Below are positions 14,542 through 23,268 of a stretch of DNA of 24,863 nt, piece after piece. A model generated the notes under the pieces. The model ran no database searches. It worked only from the letters and a program-made list of their open reading frames with translations, and was not told the DNA's origin. Source of the DNA: JACCUZ01 sp038246575 (GTDB lineage Bacteria; Actinomycetota; Actinomycetes; JACCUZ01); NCBI GenBank assembly GCA_038246575.1, contig JBBRVU010000042.1, positions 1 to 24,863 of the forward strand, given 5' to 3'. The position numbers and the translations under genes are program-made. How positions within the stretch are numbered: position 1 is the stretch's first letter; every line of letters begins with the position of its first letter.

Positions 14542-16628
14542 CGGGTCCCCTCCGCACGCTGCAGGAGCAGGTTGCCGTAACGGTCGACCTCCGCCACGAA
14601 GCCGGCGTGCACCGGCACCGTGGAGCTGAACTCCTCGAGCACGGCCGGCCCGACGACGACGTCGCCGGCCCCCAGCCGCGCCCGGTCGTAGATGGCGGTC
14701 TCGGTCCAGTCGTCGAAGAAGACCCGGCGGCTGCCCGTCCGGGCGGTCTCGGAGCCGTGGCCGGTGGCCACCTCGCGCACCTCCGGCTTGCGGATCGGGC
14801 CGACCCCGGTGACCCGCAGGTTGACCCACTCGACCTCTTGCCGGGGGTCGTCGCGGAAGTCGTAGCCGTAGAGCCGCGCGTGCTCGGTGTGGAAGGCGTC
14901 GGCGACTCCGTCGAGGAGCTCCGCCGACACCGCGCCGGAGGGCACGTCGACGCGCACCTCGTAGGCCTGGCCGTAGTAGCGCAGGTCCGCCGTACGGACG
15001 AACTCCCGCGTCGCCGGCGCGAAGCCCTCGCGCCCGAGCGCCGCGTCCGCCTCGGCCTGCAGAGCGTCGAGGACCTCTTGCGTGGCGGCGAGGTCGAGCG
15101 CGGAGTGTCGCGCGACCGCGGTGCGGACGTAGTCGTTGCGCACGTCGACGGTGAGCAGGCCGTACGCCGAGAGGTTGCCCGGGTTCAGCGGTACGAGGAC
15201 GGCGCGCAGCCCGAGGACGTCGGCCAGCCGGCAGGCCGGCAGCGACCCGGAGCCGCCGAAGGTCACCATGGTGAACTCGCGCACGTCGAGCCCGCGCTTG
15301 ACGGTGATCTGCCGCAGCGCGTTGGCCTGGTTCCAGGCCGAGATCTCGAGAATGCCGGCAGCGCACTGCTCCAGCCCGAGCCCGAGGCGATGCGCCAGCG
15401 CGCCCACCCCGCCGCGCGCGGCGTCGACGTCGAGCGGGATCTCCCCGCCGAGCAGGTGCGGGGGGATCCGGCCGAGCAGCACGTGGGCGTCGGTGATGGT
15501 CGGCTCGGTGCCGCCGCTGCGGTAGCAGATCGGGCCGGGGTCGGCGCCGGCCGACCGCGGCCCGACCTTGAGCGCGCCTTCCGGGCTGACCCAGGCGATC
15601 GAGCCGCCGCCGGCCCCCACCGTGACCACGTCGATCATGGGGATCTTGCTGGGGTACGCGCCGACGGTGCCCTCGGTCGTGAGCGCCGGCTGTCCGTCGA
15701 GGACGACCGTCACGTCGGTGGAGGTGCCGCCGCCGTCGAGCGTGACGACGCTCGGGAAGCCGGCCCGCTCCGCGACCACCGACGCGCCGAGCGCTCCGGC
15801 GGCCGGGCCCGACAGCACCGTGCTGATCGGCTGGTGCACGACCTCGGCGGAGGACAGCACCCCGCCGTTGGACTTCATGACGTAGAAGGGGACATGTGCG
15901 GGTGTCTCGCCCTTCGCCGTGGCGAAGTCGTCGAGCCGCGCGGTGATGTTGGCCAGGTAGCGGCGCACGTCCGGCTTGACGGCGGCGTCGACGAGAGTGG
16001 TCACGCTGCGCTCGTACTCGCGGTACTCCCGCAGCACCTGCGAGGACAGCGACACGGTGGCGTCGGGGTGCTCGCGTGCGAGGACCGCCGACATCCGCTG
16101 CTCGTGCTCGGGATTGGCGTAGGCGTGCAGGAAACACACGCCGACCGCGCGGACGCCGAGGCTGCGGAAGAAGCACGCGGCGGCGACCGCGTCCTGCTCG
16201 TCGAACGGCCGGAGCTCGCTGCCGTCGACGGCGAGCCGGCCGCGTACCGTGCGGACCCGGTCGGCCGGGACGATGCGCGGCGGCTTCACCCAGAAGTAGC
16301 TGTTGCCGTAGCCGTCCGGGACCGACTGGCGGGCGATCTCGAGCACGTGCTCGTAGCCCTCGGTCGTGACGAAGCCGAGCGAGTCGACCTTGCCCTCGAG
16401 CAGCTTGTTCGTCGCCACGGTCGTGCCGTGGCTGACCGCGCTCACCGCGTCGCCGCCGACGCCGAGCCGGTCGAGCACCTGGTGCACACCGGTCATGAAG
16501 CCGTCGGCCGGGTCGGCCGGCGTCGAGGGAGTCTTGGCGGTCACGAGCTGGCCGGTGTCCTCGTCGACGGCGACCGCGTCGGTGAACGTGCCGCCGGTGT
16601 CGATGCCGATGCGGATCCGCCGCACCAT
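14538..16628 (-). CDS. hyuA: Hydantoinase A / oxoprolinase-family ATP-binding subunit
   Basis: HyuA binds ATP and activates the cyclic amide for hydrolysis with HyuB. The 696-residue protein opens with RIRIGIDTGGTFTDAV (phosphate-1 motif), followed by SHGTTVATNKLLEGK. A second actin-fold phosphate site is LDGGGTSTDV, where relatives more often have DMGGTSTDV. Further on are VGAGGGSIAWV, GPRSAGADPGPICY and FGGSGSLPACRLA. ATG 16628 is chosen because GGGAGGT lies just upstream and homology starts there; an upstream ATG at 16691 adds an unrelated stretch. A 96-bp gap separates it from the nitrilase-like gene upstream, the longest gap inside this operon, so a secondary promoter is possible. Confidence 0.92.
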   Translation of the reverse strand: MVRRIRIGIDTGGTFTDAVAVDEDTGQLVTAKTPSTPADPADGFMTGVHQVLDRLGVGGDAVSAVSHGTTVATNKLLEGKVDSLGFVTTEGYEHVLEIARQSVPDGYGNSYFWVKPPRIVPADRVRTVRGRLAVDGSELRPFDEQDAVAAACFFRSLGVRAVGVCFLHAYANPEHEQRMSAVLAREHPDATVSLSSQVLREYREYERSVTTLVDAAVKPDVRRYLANITARLDDFATAKGETPAHVPFYVMKSNGGVLSSAEVVHQPISTVLSGPAAGALGASVVAERAGFPSVVTLDGGGTSTDVTVVLDGQPALTTEGTVGAYPSKIPMIDVVTVGAGGGSIAWVSPEGALKVGPRSAGADPGPICYRSGGTEPTITDAHVLLGRIPPHLLGGEIPLDVDAARGGVGALAHRLGLGLEQCAAGILEISAWNQANALRQITVKRGLDVREFTMVTFGGSGSLPACRLADVLGLRAVLVPLNPGNLSAYGLLTVDVRNDYVRTAVARHSALDLAATQEVLDALQAEADAALGREGFAPATREFVRTADLRYYGQAYEVRVDVPSGAVSAELLDGVADAFHTEHARLYGYDFRDDPRQEVEWVNLRVTGVGPIRKPEVREVATGHGSETARTGSRRVFFDDWTETAIYDRARLGAGDVVVGPAVLEEFSSTVPVHAGFVAEVDRYGNLLLQRAEGTR

Positions 16629-16724
16629 GCCCACCTCCCTCACCGCTCGTGCCCGCCCTGCCCGCGGATCTTCATACGGTGTCGGTGCCATCGCGCCAGG
16701 AACGTCTCATGATCGCCCGCCGGC

Positions 16725-17648
16725 TCAGTTGACGAGCTCGTCGTCGGGCGCCTTGTGCGGGAAGGAGGTGCGTGCCGGGGCCTGCAGGTCCTCGGCGTAG
16801 CGCCGGATGAGGTCGAGGTTGCGGTCGGCGAGGTGGTCGAACACCTGCGGGACGCTCGACCCGGGCGTCAGCGACGCCATCGCCCGCTCGGGGTCGAGCC
16901 GCGCGCTGACCCAGCACTCGTGTGTGGCGGCGCGGGCCACCACCTCGGCGATGGGCGTGACGATGTGGGAGTTGCCGAAGAAGAGGACGCCGGTTGGGTC
17001 GGTGCCGGTGGCGTTGGCGCCGACGACGTAGACGTGGTTGTCGTACGCGCGGGCCCGTGACGTGAGCTCCCAGATGTCCGCGGAGCGCAGCAGCGCCGAC
17101 GGCCGGGCGATCACCTCGGCGCCGCGCACGGCCTGGATGCGGGCCAGCTCGGGGTAGTCGCCGTCGAAGCAGATCACCATCCCGAGCCGGCCCAGGTCGG
17201 TGTCGACGACGCAGACCTCGTCTCCCGGGGTCACCCAGCCGCCACGCGCGGCGGTCTCGGTGCAGAACGGGTGGGTCTTGCGGTAGACGCCGAGCACGTC
17301 GCCGGTCGGGCCGATGAGGACGGCGGCGTTGTAGACGACACCACGCTCGGGCCCGCGCTCGTAGGTGCCCCACACGACGTGGGATCGGGTACGTCGGGCC
17401 GCCTCCTGCAGCGGCTCGGTGACCGGCCCGGGAATGGCGCCGACCAGGTCCCAGAGCTGCCCCGGCGGGCAGCCGGGCGTGAACCCGGTGGAGGCCGACT
17501 CCGGGAGCACCACGAGCTCGGCGCCGCTGTCCCCGACACAGCGCCGTACCCAGTCGGCGCCTTTCGTCGTGTTGGCCCGCACGACTTCCGGCGTCAGCGG
17601 GCCGGGCAGCGGCGCGATCTGCACGGCCGCCGCGGTGAACGCCCTCAC
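16725..17648 (-). CDS. Carbon-nitrogen hydrolase (nitrilase superfamily amidohydrolase)
   Basis: Members hydrolyse amides, N-carbamoyl compounds or nitriles in the cytosol. The 307-residue protein shows the complete catalytic triad: Glu50 in VVLPESAS, Lys124 in VYRKTHPF, and Cys160 in MVICFDGDYPE. The layout resembles amidase and N-carbamoyl amidohydrolase branches more than true nitrilases, but that split is uncertain. GTG 17648 lies 13 bp after the coxG-like stop, so it is in the same operon; the ribosome site is weak and coupling is likely. Between a hydroxylase and a hydantoinase, a role in hydrolysing a ring-opened amide or carbamoyl intermediate is plausible, for example an oxamate-type amide. 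That substrate is inference. Confidence 0.9.
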   Translation of the reverse strand: MRAFTAAAVQIAPLPGPLTPEVVRANTTKGADWVRRCVGDSGAELVVLPESASTGFTPGCPPGQLWDLVGAIPGPVTEPLQEAARRTRSHVVWGTYERGPERGVVYNAAVLIGPTGDVLGVYRKTHPFCTETAARGGWVTPGDEVCVVDTDLGRLGMVICFDGDYPELARIQAVRGAEVIARPSALLRSADIWELTSRARAYDNHVYVVGANATGTDPTGVLFFGNSHIVTPIAEVVARAATHECWVSARLDPERAMASLTPGSSVPQVFDHLADRNLDLIRRYAEDLQAPARTSFPHKAPDDELVN

Positions 17649-17661
17649 CAGCGGACCATCG

Positions 17662-18339
17662 TCAGGTCCGAGCCGCGCGGCGGGCCAGCACGTAGCCGAT
17701 GACCACGCCGGCGAGGGACCAGAAGGCGCCGGCGCCGAATGCGGCCAGCAACGGCAGCGCCTCGGGGGCGCCGCGGGCCGACGGCGGCTTGGGAGGTGCG
17801 CTGAAGACGCGCGGACTGGCCGCGGCGCCCAGGGCCGGCGCGCCCGGAGCCGGCGCGACGCCAGGACCCACCCCCGCGCCAACCGGCACGGCCTCGGGCG
17901 CCGCGCCGGTGAGGACCCCGTCGACGGCACTGAAGAACTCCCCCGCGGTCTTCTTCGCCACCCCGGTGAGCATCCGCTGCCCGACCCCACCGACCATGCC
18001 GCCGACGACCGCGTCCGCGTCGTAGTCGAGCCGAGTGCCCGCACCGTCGGGAATGAGGTTGACCTTGACCTCGGCCTGCACAGTGCCTGGCGCTCCGGCA
18101 CCGGAGGCGTGGAGCGTGAACGCGCCCGGGGGATTCTGCTCCAGGAGCGCGACCTCCCCGTCGTAGGTCCCCTTGATCGACGCGACGCCGGCGGTGATGG
18201 TCATCCGGTAACGGTCGGCCGCCACCTCCTTGAGTTGCTCGCAGCCGGGGATCGTGCGCACGAGTACGGCGGGGTCGTTGAGCGCCTGCCAGACCTGCTC
18301 CGGCGGAGCGCTGAGGTTGGCGGTGCCACTGATCTTCAT
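17662..18339 (-). CDS. CoxG-like SRPBCC protein with C-terminal membrane anchor
   Basis: CoxG-type proteins accompany molybdenum hydroxylases; the SRPBCC fold gives a hydrophobic pocket, and CoxG of CO dehydrogenase is linked to membrane attachment and quinone coupling. The 225-residue product begins MKISGTANLSAPPEQVWQAL, continues with PAVLVRTIPGCEQL, and has TAGVASIKGTYDGEV in the middle, all typical. Residues about 145-190 form an Ala/Pro-rich linker. Residues about 195-218 are a single membrane helix followed by Arg residues. ATG 18339 overlaps the stop of the large hydroxylase subunit (ATGA) and has AGGAGG upstream. It probably tethers the hydroxylase to the membrane for electron transfer, which is inferred from the CO dehydrogenase case. 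Confidence 0.9.
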   Translation of the reverse strand: MKISGTANLSAPPEQVWQALNDPAVLVRTIPGCEQLKEVAADRYRMTITAGVASIKGTYDGEVALLEQNPPGAFTLHASGAGAPGTVQAEVKVNLIPDGAGTRLDYDADAVVGGMVGGVGQRMLTGVAKKTAGEFFSAVDGVLTGAAPEAVPVGAGVGPGVAPAPGAPALGAAASPRVFSAPPKPPSARGAPEALPLLAAFGAGAFWSLAGVVIGYVLARRAART

Positions 18340-20774
18340 GGACGGGCCTCCTGGGTACGGGGTTCCGCGCGCCGCAGCGAGGGAAGCTCCCCGGCCTCGT
18401 GCTGCCGCCGCAGGTCGAACAGTTCGCTGGGACTGATCGGCATGCGCGTGATCGAGAAGCCCTCGGCGTCCTCGATCGCGGAGGCGATCGCGGCGGCGCC
18501 CGGGATGACGCCAGCCTCGCCGGCACCCTTGATGCCGAGCGGGTTGAGCGGCGACGGCGTCTCGAGGTGGTCGATCTCGATCGTGGGCACTTCGCTGGCG
18601 TACGGCATGAGGAAGTCCATGAACGAGGCATTGAGCAGCTGGCCGGCCTCGTCGTAGTCCATCCGTTCGTACAGCGCGCCGGCCACGCCCTGGGCGACGC
18701 CGCCGTGCACCTGGCCCTCCACGATCATCGGGTTGATGAGCGGACCGCAGTCGTGGACCACGCAGTAGCGCAGGATGCGCACCTCGGCGGTGTCGGGGTC
18801 GGTCTCCACGACGACCGCGTGCATCCCGTTGGCGAACGTCGACTGGGTCGGTGAGTAGTAGGCGCGTCCCTCCAGGCCTGGCTCCTCCCCCTCGGCGACC
18901 GGCGGCTTGTCGAGGTCGACCGCGACGAACTGCGTCGCCGCCTTGGACGCCTCGTCGAAGGCGTAGCGCAGGGGGTTGGACAACACGGCCACCGTGGACA
19001 GCGGGATCGACGCCTCCGGCACGCCCTTGACGCGCACCGTGCCGTCGACGACCTCGAGGTCCGCCGGGTCGACCTCCAACGCCTCGCCGGCGATGCGCAG
19101 CGCCTTGGCACGGGTCTTGCCAGCGGCCAGCGCGACCGCGTTGCCCGCCATCACGGCTGCCCGCGAGGCGAACGTGCCGACGGAGTAGCCGAAACGCCGG
19201 GTGTCGCCGGTGACGACCTCGACGTCCTCGATTGGCACGCCGAGCCCGTCCGCGACGATCTGCGCGAACACCGTCTGGTGGCCCTGCCCCTGCGACGTCA
19301 GCCCGGTAGCGACCTTCACCTTGCCGCTGGTCTCCACCTGCACGTGCCCGCCCTCGTACGGCCCCACGCCGGTGCCCTCGACATAGCAGCCGATGCCGAT
19401 GCCTACCCGCCGCCCATCCGCGCGCGCCTGCTCGCGGTAGGCCGCGAAGTCGTCCCAGCCGACGAGCTTCTTCAACTTGTCCAGCGTGGCGGGGAAGTCG
19501 CCGGAGTCGTAGATGAGCGGACGGCCGTCCTGGAAGAGGAGCCCGTGGTCGTAAGGCATCTCGTCGGGCTGGATGAAGTTGGCGACCCGAACGTCGGCGC
19601 GGTCGAGGCCGAGGAAGTCGGCGATGGCGTCCATCGTGCGCTCCATCGCGAACACCCCCTGCGGCCGCCCGGCGCCGCGATAGGGCGTGCAGATGACGGT
19701 GTTGGTGTAGAGCGACCAGAACTCGCAGCGGTAGGCGCCTGGCTTGTATGGCCCGAGCAGCTGGGTGGAGGTGATGATCGGGACGATGATGCCGTACGGC
19801 GTATAGGCGCCGTTGTCGTGCCAGAGCTTGACGTCGAGCCCGAGCAGCCGGCCCAGGTCGTCGAACCCGACGCGAACGTGCTGCAGCTGCTGGCGTTCGT
19901 GGGCGCTGGAGACGAAGTGTTCGCGGCGGTCCTCGACCCACTTGAGCCCGTCGGGGGCGATCGGCGCGAGCCGTCGCGCCGCCCACGGGACGAGCACCTC
20001 CTCCGGCCACGGGTGCATGATCTTGACACCGAACCCGCCGCCGACGTCGGGGGCGATGCACTCCACCTTGGTAGGCGGCAGCCCTAGCTTGGCCGCGACC
20101 GCCGCGCGCACCGAAGTGGCCGCCTGCGTGGAGGAGTAGACGCGCAGGCTGGAGTCCTCGGCGTCCCAGCGGGCGTAGACGCCCCTGCCCTCCAGCGGCG
20201 TCGAGGCGCTGCGCGAGACGTCGAAATCGAGTTCGAGCACGTGGGGCGCAGCCTCGATGGCAGCGTCGACGTCGCCGACCTCCTGGAGCATCCGCGCGGA
20301 CACGTTGTCGGGCACATCGTCATGCACGAGCCGCTCCGCCGCGCGGGCGTGCGCCACGCCGACGACGGGTGGCAGCACCGAGTATTCGACGCTGATCCGC
20401 CCGACCGCGTCCTCGGCGAGGTAGCGGTCACGCGCCACGACCATGGCGACTGCCTCGCCGACGTGGTTGACCTCGTCGCGGGCCAGCGGGTAGCCGGTGC
20501 GGGGCGCGTGCAGCGCCGGGTGCGGGATGAGCAAGGGCAGCGGCTCGGCGACGTGGCCTTCGAGGTCGTCATAGGTGAACACCGCAACCACGCCGTCGAC
20601 GTCGCAGGCCGCGGTGACGTCGATGTCGAGCACCTTGGCGTGGGCGTGCGGGCTCCGCACGAACGCCACGGCCAGCGCGGTCTGGCCCAGGTCGTCGACG
20701 TAGTGGCCCTGCCCGGTGACCAGCCGGCCGTCCTCCTTGCGCTGCACCGGGGCGCCGAACATCCGGGTGGTCAC
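18336..20774 (-). CDS. Molybdopterin-binding large subunit, xanthine dehydrogenase family (CoxL-like, form II type)
   Basis: This subunit carries the molybdenum cofactor and hydroxylates the substrate with oxygen from water. The 812-residue chain has RKEDGRLVTGQGHYVDD near the N-terminus, APDVGGGFGVK at 241-251, CTPYRGAGRPQG at 362-373, QGQGHQTV at 495-502, and GIKGAGEAG at 747-755 with the catalytic Glu753. The active-site loop is PYRGAGR, the form II pattern. True aerobic CO dehydrogenases (form I) carry AYxCSFR, so CO oxidation is unlikely. GTG 20774 overlaps the 2Fe-2S subunit stop (GTGA), and the stop overlaps the CoxG-like ATG. Its place beside hydantoinase and nitrilase-like genes suggests an N-heterocyclic substrate; which one is unknown. 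Confidence 0.93.
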   Translation of the reverse strand: MTTRMFGAPVQRKEDGRLVTGQGHYVDDLGQTALAVAFVRSPHAHAKVLDIDVTAACDVDGVVAVFTYDDLEGHVAEPLPLLIPHPALHAPRTGYPLARDEVNHVGEAVAMVVARDRYLAEDAVGRISVEYSVLPPVVGVAHARAAERLVHDDVPDNVSARMLQEVGDVDAAIEAAPHVLELDFDVSRSASTPLEGRGVYARWDAEDSSLRVYSSTQAATSVRAAVAAKLGLPPTKVECIAPDVGGGFGVKIMHPWPEEVLVPWAARRLAPIAPDGLKWVEDRREHFVSSAHERQQLQHVRVGFDDLGRLLGLDVKLWHDNGAYTPYGIIVPIITSTQLLGPYKPGAYRCEFWSLYTNTVICTPYRGAGRPQGVFAMERTMDAIADFLGLDRADVRVANFIQPDEMPYDHGLLFQDGRPLIYDSGDFPATLDKLKKLVGWDDFAAYREQARADGRRVGIGIGCYVEGTGVGPYEGGHVQVETSGKVKVATGLTSQGQGHQTVFAQIVADGLGVPIEDVEVVTGDTRRFGYSVGTFASRAAVMAGNAVALAAGKTRAKALRIAGEALEVDPADLEVVDGTVRVKGVPEASIPLSTVAVLSNPLRYAFDEASKAATQFVAVDLDKPPVAEGEEPGLEGRAYYSPTQSTFANGMHAVVVETDPDTAEVRILRYCVVHDCGPLINPMIVEGQVHGGVAQGVAGALYERMDYDEAGQLLNASFMDFLMPYASEVPTIEIDHLETPSPLNPLGIKGAGEAGVIPGAAAIASAIEDAEGFSITRMPISPSELFDLRRQHEAGELPSLRRAEPRTQEARP

Positions 20775-21301
20775 AGCGCCTCCCCCGCATGCTCGCGCCG
20801 GATCTCTGCGGCGCGCAGCACCGAGCGCACGATGTTCTGGTAGCCGGTACAGCGGCACAGGTTGCCGCCGATCGCCTCGCGGGCCCGCTCCGGTGTCGGG
20901 TCCGGCTCGCTCTCGAGGTAGGCGGCGACAGTCGTGAGGAACCCTGGCGTGCAGAAGCCGCACTGCAGGCCATGGCACTCGCGGAACGCTTGCTGCACCG
21001 GGTGCAACGAGCCGTCCGCGCCGGTCAGCCCCTCGACCGTGGTGACGTCGCGCCCGTCGACGGTGACGGCGAGCAACAGGCACGCTCGCACCGGGGCTCC
21101 GTCGAGCAGGACCGTGCACGCCCCGCACACCCCGTGCTCGCACCCGACGTGGGTACCGGTGAGCCGCAGGTCGTGGCGCAGCGCGTCGGAGAGCAGCCGC
21201 CGCACCGGCAGGGTGAGCTCGCGCAGGACGCCGTTGACCCGCAGCCGCACGGTCGCCACCTGCTCGCCCGCCACCTGCGTCTGCTCGCTCACGTCGGTCA
21301 T
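20771..21301 (-). CDS. 2Fe-2S small subunit of molybdenum hydroxylase (CoxS-like)
   Basis: This 176-residue subunit relays electrons from the Mo centre to FAD. All eight cluster cysteines are present. The plant-ferredoxin-type site is Cys54, Cys59, Cys62 and Cys74 (GCEHGVCGACTV and VRAC). The second site is Cys114, Cys117, Cys149 and Cys151 (CGFCTPG and CRCTGYQNI). About 17 residues precede the conserved domain, slightly longer than usual. ATG 21301 overlaps the FAD subunit stop (ATGA), and the stop overlaps the large-subunit GTG, so the three hydroxylase genes are tightly coupled. Confidence 0.95.
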   Translation of the reverse strand: MTDVSEQTQVAGEQVATVRLRVNGVLRELTLPVRRLLSDALRHDLRLTGTHVGCEHGVCGACTVLLDGAPVRACLLLAVTVDGRDVTTVEGLTGADGSLHPVQQAFRECHGLQCGFCTPGFLTTVAAYLESEPDPTPERAREAIGGNLCRCTGYQNIVRSVLRAAEIRREHAGEAL

Positions 21302-22179
21302 GCTGCGGCCTCGACGCCGGCGGCGTGCCGGGCGGCCTGCGCGACGCCGCGCGTGGTGAGCACCTCGACCAAGTGGCGGCGGTAGTCGGCGCTGGCGTGG
21401 ATGTCGGCCTCCGGTTCGGTCTGCGCGGCGGCGGAGCGACCCGCCGCGGCCCAGTCTGCGGCGTCGTAGGAGGCACCGCCGACCGGGGCGGTGAGGTCGA
21501 GCAGCAGCGGAGTGGCCCCGACCGCGATGTAGGCCGCCCGGGCGGTCGCCACTTGCAGGTCGTCGTCGAGCACCACCTGCGCGGCGACGCCGACCATCGC
21601 ATAGTCGCCGTGCCGGCGGGCCGCCTCGACGAAGCTCGTGCCGCTGTTGGGGTCCCGCACGGGGAAGCGTACGGCGCGCGCGAGCTCGTCCTCGGCGAGC
21701 GAGGTCTCCAGCGGTCCGCGGAAGAAGTCGGCGGCGGCTATCTCACGTACGCCCGCCGTCGAGGCCGCCTCGAGGGTGCCGCCGAGCAACATGAGCACCG
21801 CGGTCATCTCCCCGCAAGGGTCCGCGTGGGCGATGCTGCCGACGGTCGTCCCCCGGTTGCGGATCGTCGGATGCGCCACCAGGCGCAGCGCCTGGCGGAG
21901 CAGCGGCTGCGCGGCGTACGCCGCCTCGTCGCGCTCGACCTCGGCGTGCCTTGCCAGTGCACCCACCCGCACCTGTGCGCCCTCCACCGAGACGGTCGCC
22001 AACTCGGCGAGCCGGTTGATGTCGACCAGCCGCTCCGGCGCCGCGAGCCGCATGGACAGCAGCGGCAGCAGGCTCTGCCCGCCGGCGAGGACCTTGCCGC
22101 CGCCACCGGCTTCGGCCAGGACAGCCAGAGCTTCGTCGACTGTGCCCGGCGCGGAGTAGGCGAAGGGTGCTGGCTTCAC
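21298..22179 (-). CDS. FAD-binding medium subunit of molybdenum hydroxylase (CoxM-like)
   Basis: The 293-residue protein binds FAD and passes electrons to the final acceptor. It carries AGGQSLLP at 32-39 and a second FAD loop TIRNRGTTVGS at 105-115, followed by AHADPCGE; family members more often read TIRNRGTxGGS here. The C-terminal domain is the usual CO dehydrogenase flavoprotein domain. The start is GTG 22179; the purine-rich AGAAGGGG is about 14 nt upstream, rather far. It is the first gene of the minus-strand operon, divergent from the DUF2877 gene across 160 bp. Confidence 0.93.
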   Translation of the reverse strand: MKPAPFAYSAPGTVDEALAVLAEAGGGGKVLAGGQSLLPLLSMRLAAPERLVDINRLAELATVSVEGAQVRVGALARHAEVERDEAAYAAQPLLRQALRLVAHPTIRNRGTTVGSIAHADPCGEMTAVLMLLGGTLEAASTAGVREIAAADFFRGPLETSLAEDELARAVRFPVRDPNSGTSFVEAARRHGDYAMVGVAAQVVLDDDLQVATARAAYIAVGATPLLLDLTAPVGGASYDAADWAAAGRSAAAQTEPEADIHASADYRRHLVEVLTTRGVAQAARHAAGVEAAA

Positions 22180-22265
22180 GGGTCAGGTCTACCCCTTCTC
22201 GGCCTTCGCACCCTCGGCAGCCTGACGTGATCGACATGGGTGGGTGCCGGGTCGGTTTCGGTGGT

Positions 22266-22306
22266 GGGCGGCCGCCCTGGCCGCCCGCGCAGGCGGGCGC
22301 TAGCGT
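22266..22306. promoter_or_regulatory. Divergent promoter region: nested inverted repeats and a TAGCGT -10-like box
   Basis: The 160-bp gap between the FAD-subunit gene and the DUF2877 gene holds two overlapping inverted repeats. GGGCGGC at 22266-22272 pairs with GCCGCCC at 22280-22286, and GCCCGC at 22283-22288 with GCGGGC at 22293-22298. TAGCGT at 22301-22306 on the plus strand fits TANNNT and lies about 33 bp before ATG 22340. The shared arm means only one repeat could form a hairpin at a time. A regulator that controls both operons could bind here. No clear -35 box was found. Confidence 0.4.
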
Positions 22307-22339
22307 CTCGGTGCGGGGAGGGCTACGAGGAGGACGGGC

Positions 22340-23242
22340 ATGGGGTACGTCGGCGCCGCCGCCCACGAGGCGCTGCGACCGCTGCTGCGCGGCCCCACCC
22401 GTCCGGCACATCCGCTCGCGGCGACGCGGACCGCCGTGGTGCTGGGGATCGTCGGTGAGCCGCCGGTGTCGTTGCTAGCCGCCGAGGCGGTGCGGTTGCC
22501 GGGGTCGCTGGTGCTCGGCGTGTCCGCCGGGGACCTGGCGCTGGCGGCGTACGGCCCGGACGCGCCTGCCGCGGTCGGCTGCGGCGTCCTGCAGATCGGC
22601 GACCTCGTCGTGCGCCCGACCCGCTGGTGGGCCTCCGCCCGAGTCCGACCGGCCCGACCCGACGTCCTGGACGCCGCGGCGCGCCGGCTCGGCGACCGAC
22701 TCCTGCCCTCCCCGCACGTGGGGCTCCTCGAGGTGCGGCTGCGCCGTGGGTTGGACGGCTTCGCCGACGCGCTGTTCGAGGCGCTCGCGGCGCGACCAAG
22801 GCTGCGGCACACGCTCGACGAGGTGCTGCGCTGCCGCGCGGCCGCCGAGGCGCTGCTCGGGCTGGGGCCGGGTCTCACCCCGAGCGGCGACGACCTGGTA
22901 GCCGGCGCGCTGGTCGCCGTACGCCGGCTGCTGCCAGACACCGCCGACGACATCGCCGTGCTGGGCGCGGCGCTGACCGAGCAGGCGAGGGCAAGGACGA
23001 GCCCGGTGTCGAGCGCCTTGCTGGCCTGGGCCACGCTCGGCGAGGCGGTCCCAGAGCTGCTGGTCCTGCTCGATGCACTGGGGCAGGACGGTCCGCTCCG
23101 CGCCGACCTCGCCGGGTTGACGCGGGTCGGGCACACCTCAGGAGTCGACCTGGCCCGCGGCGCTGTTGCCGGCGCGTCGGTGGTGGTCCGGCTCACCGCA
23201 CGCACGGTGCGACCCGGACAGCCGGCCCGCGCATTGCCCTGA
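22340..23242 (+). CDS. allH: DUF2877 protein (AllH/YlbF-like, oxamate carbamoyltransferase-associated)
   Basis: The 300-residue product carries the DUF2877 signature GLGPGLTPSGDD at 174-185, preceded by CRAAAEALL and followed by ARTSPVSSALL near 218 and VGHTSGVDLARG near 263. In E. coli the homologue YlbF (AllH) has been reported to act with FdrA and YlbE in oxamate carbamoyltransferase; I recall this from the literature and cannot check it here. ATG 22340 has GAGGAGG just upstream. It is first in a plus-strand operon and ends 26 bp before fdrA. The symbol is given by homology and context. Confidence 0.85.
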   Translation: MGYVGAAAHEALRPLLRGPTRPAHPLAATRTAVVLGIVGEPPVSLLAAEAVRLPGSLVLGVSAGDLALAAYGPDAPAAVGCGVLQIGDLVVRPTRWWASARVRPARPDVLDAAARRLGDRLLPSPHVGLLEVRLRRGLDGFADALFEALAARPRLRHTLDEVLRCRAAAEALLGLGPGLTPSGDDLVAGALVAVRRLLPDTADDIAVLGAALTEQARARTSPVSSALLAWATLGEAVPELLVLLDALGQDGPLRADLAGLTRVGHTSGVDLARGAVAGASVVVRLTARTVRPGQPARALP

Positions 23243-23268
23243 TCCGCCACCACACCCAGGAGGAACCC

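Noticed and set aside
12649..16176. 1175-residue minus-strand frame suggesting a HyuB fusion
   Set aside because: The hyuB frame stays open into hyuA by chance. The upstream part is an Arg-rich shadow, and hyuA is intact in another frame with an ATGA overlap.
14607..16712. 701-residue plus-strand open frame
   Set aside because: It lies wholly antisense to hyuA. Long antisense frames are expected in such GC-rich DNA; it has no recognisable motif or ribosome site.
18336..22179. Aerobic CO dehydrogenase operon
   Set aside because: The large subunit has PYRGAGR in place of AYxCSFR, so a CO-oxidising call is not supported.
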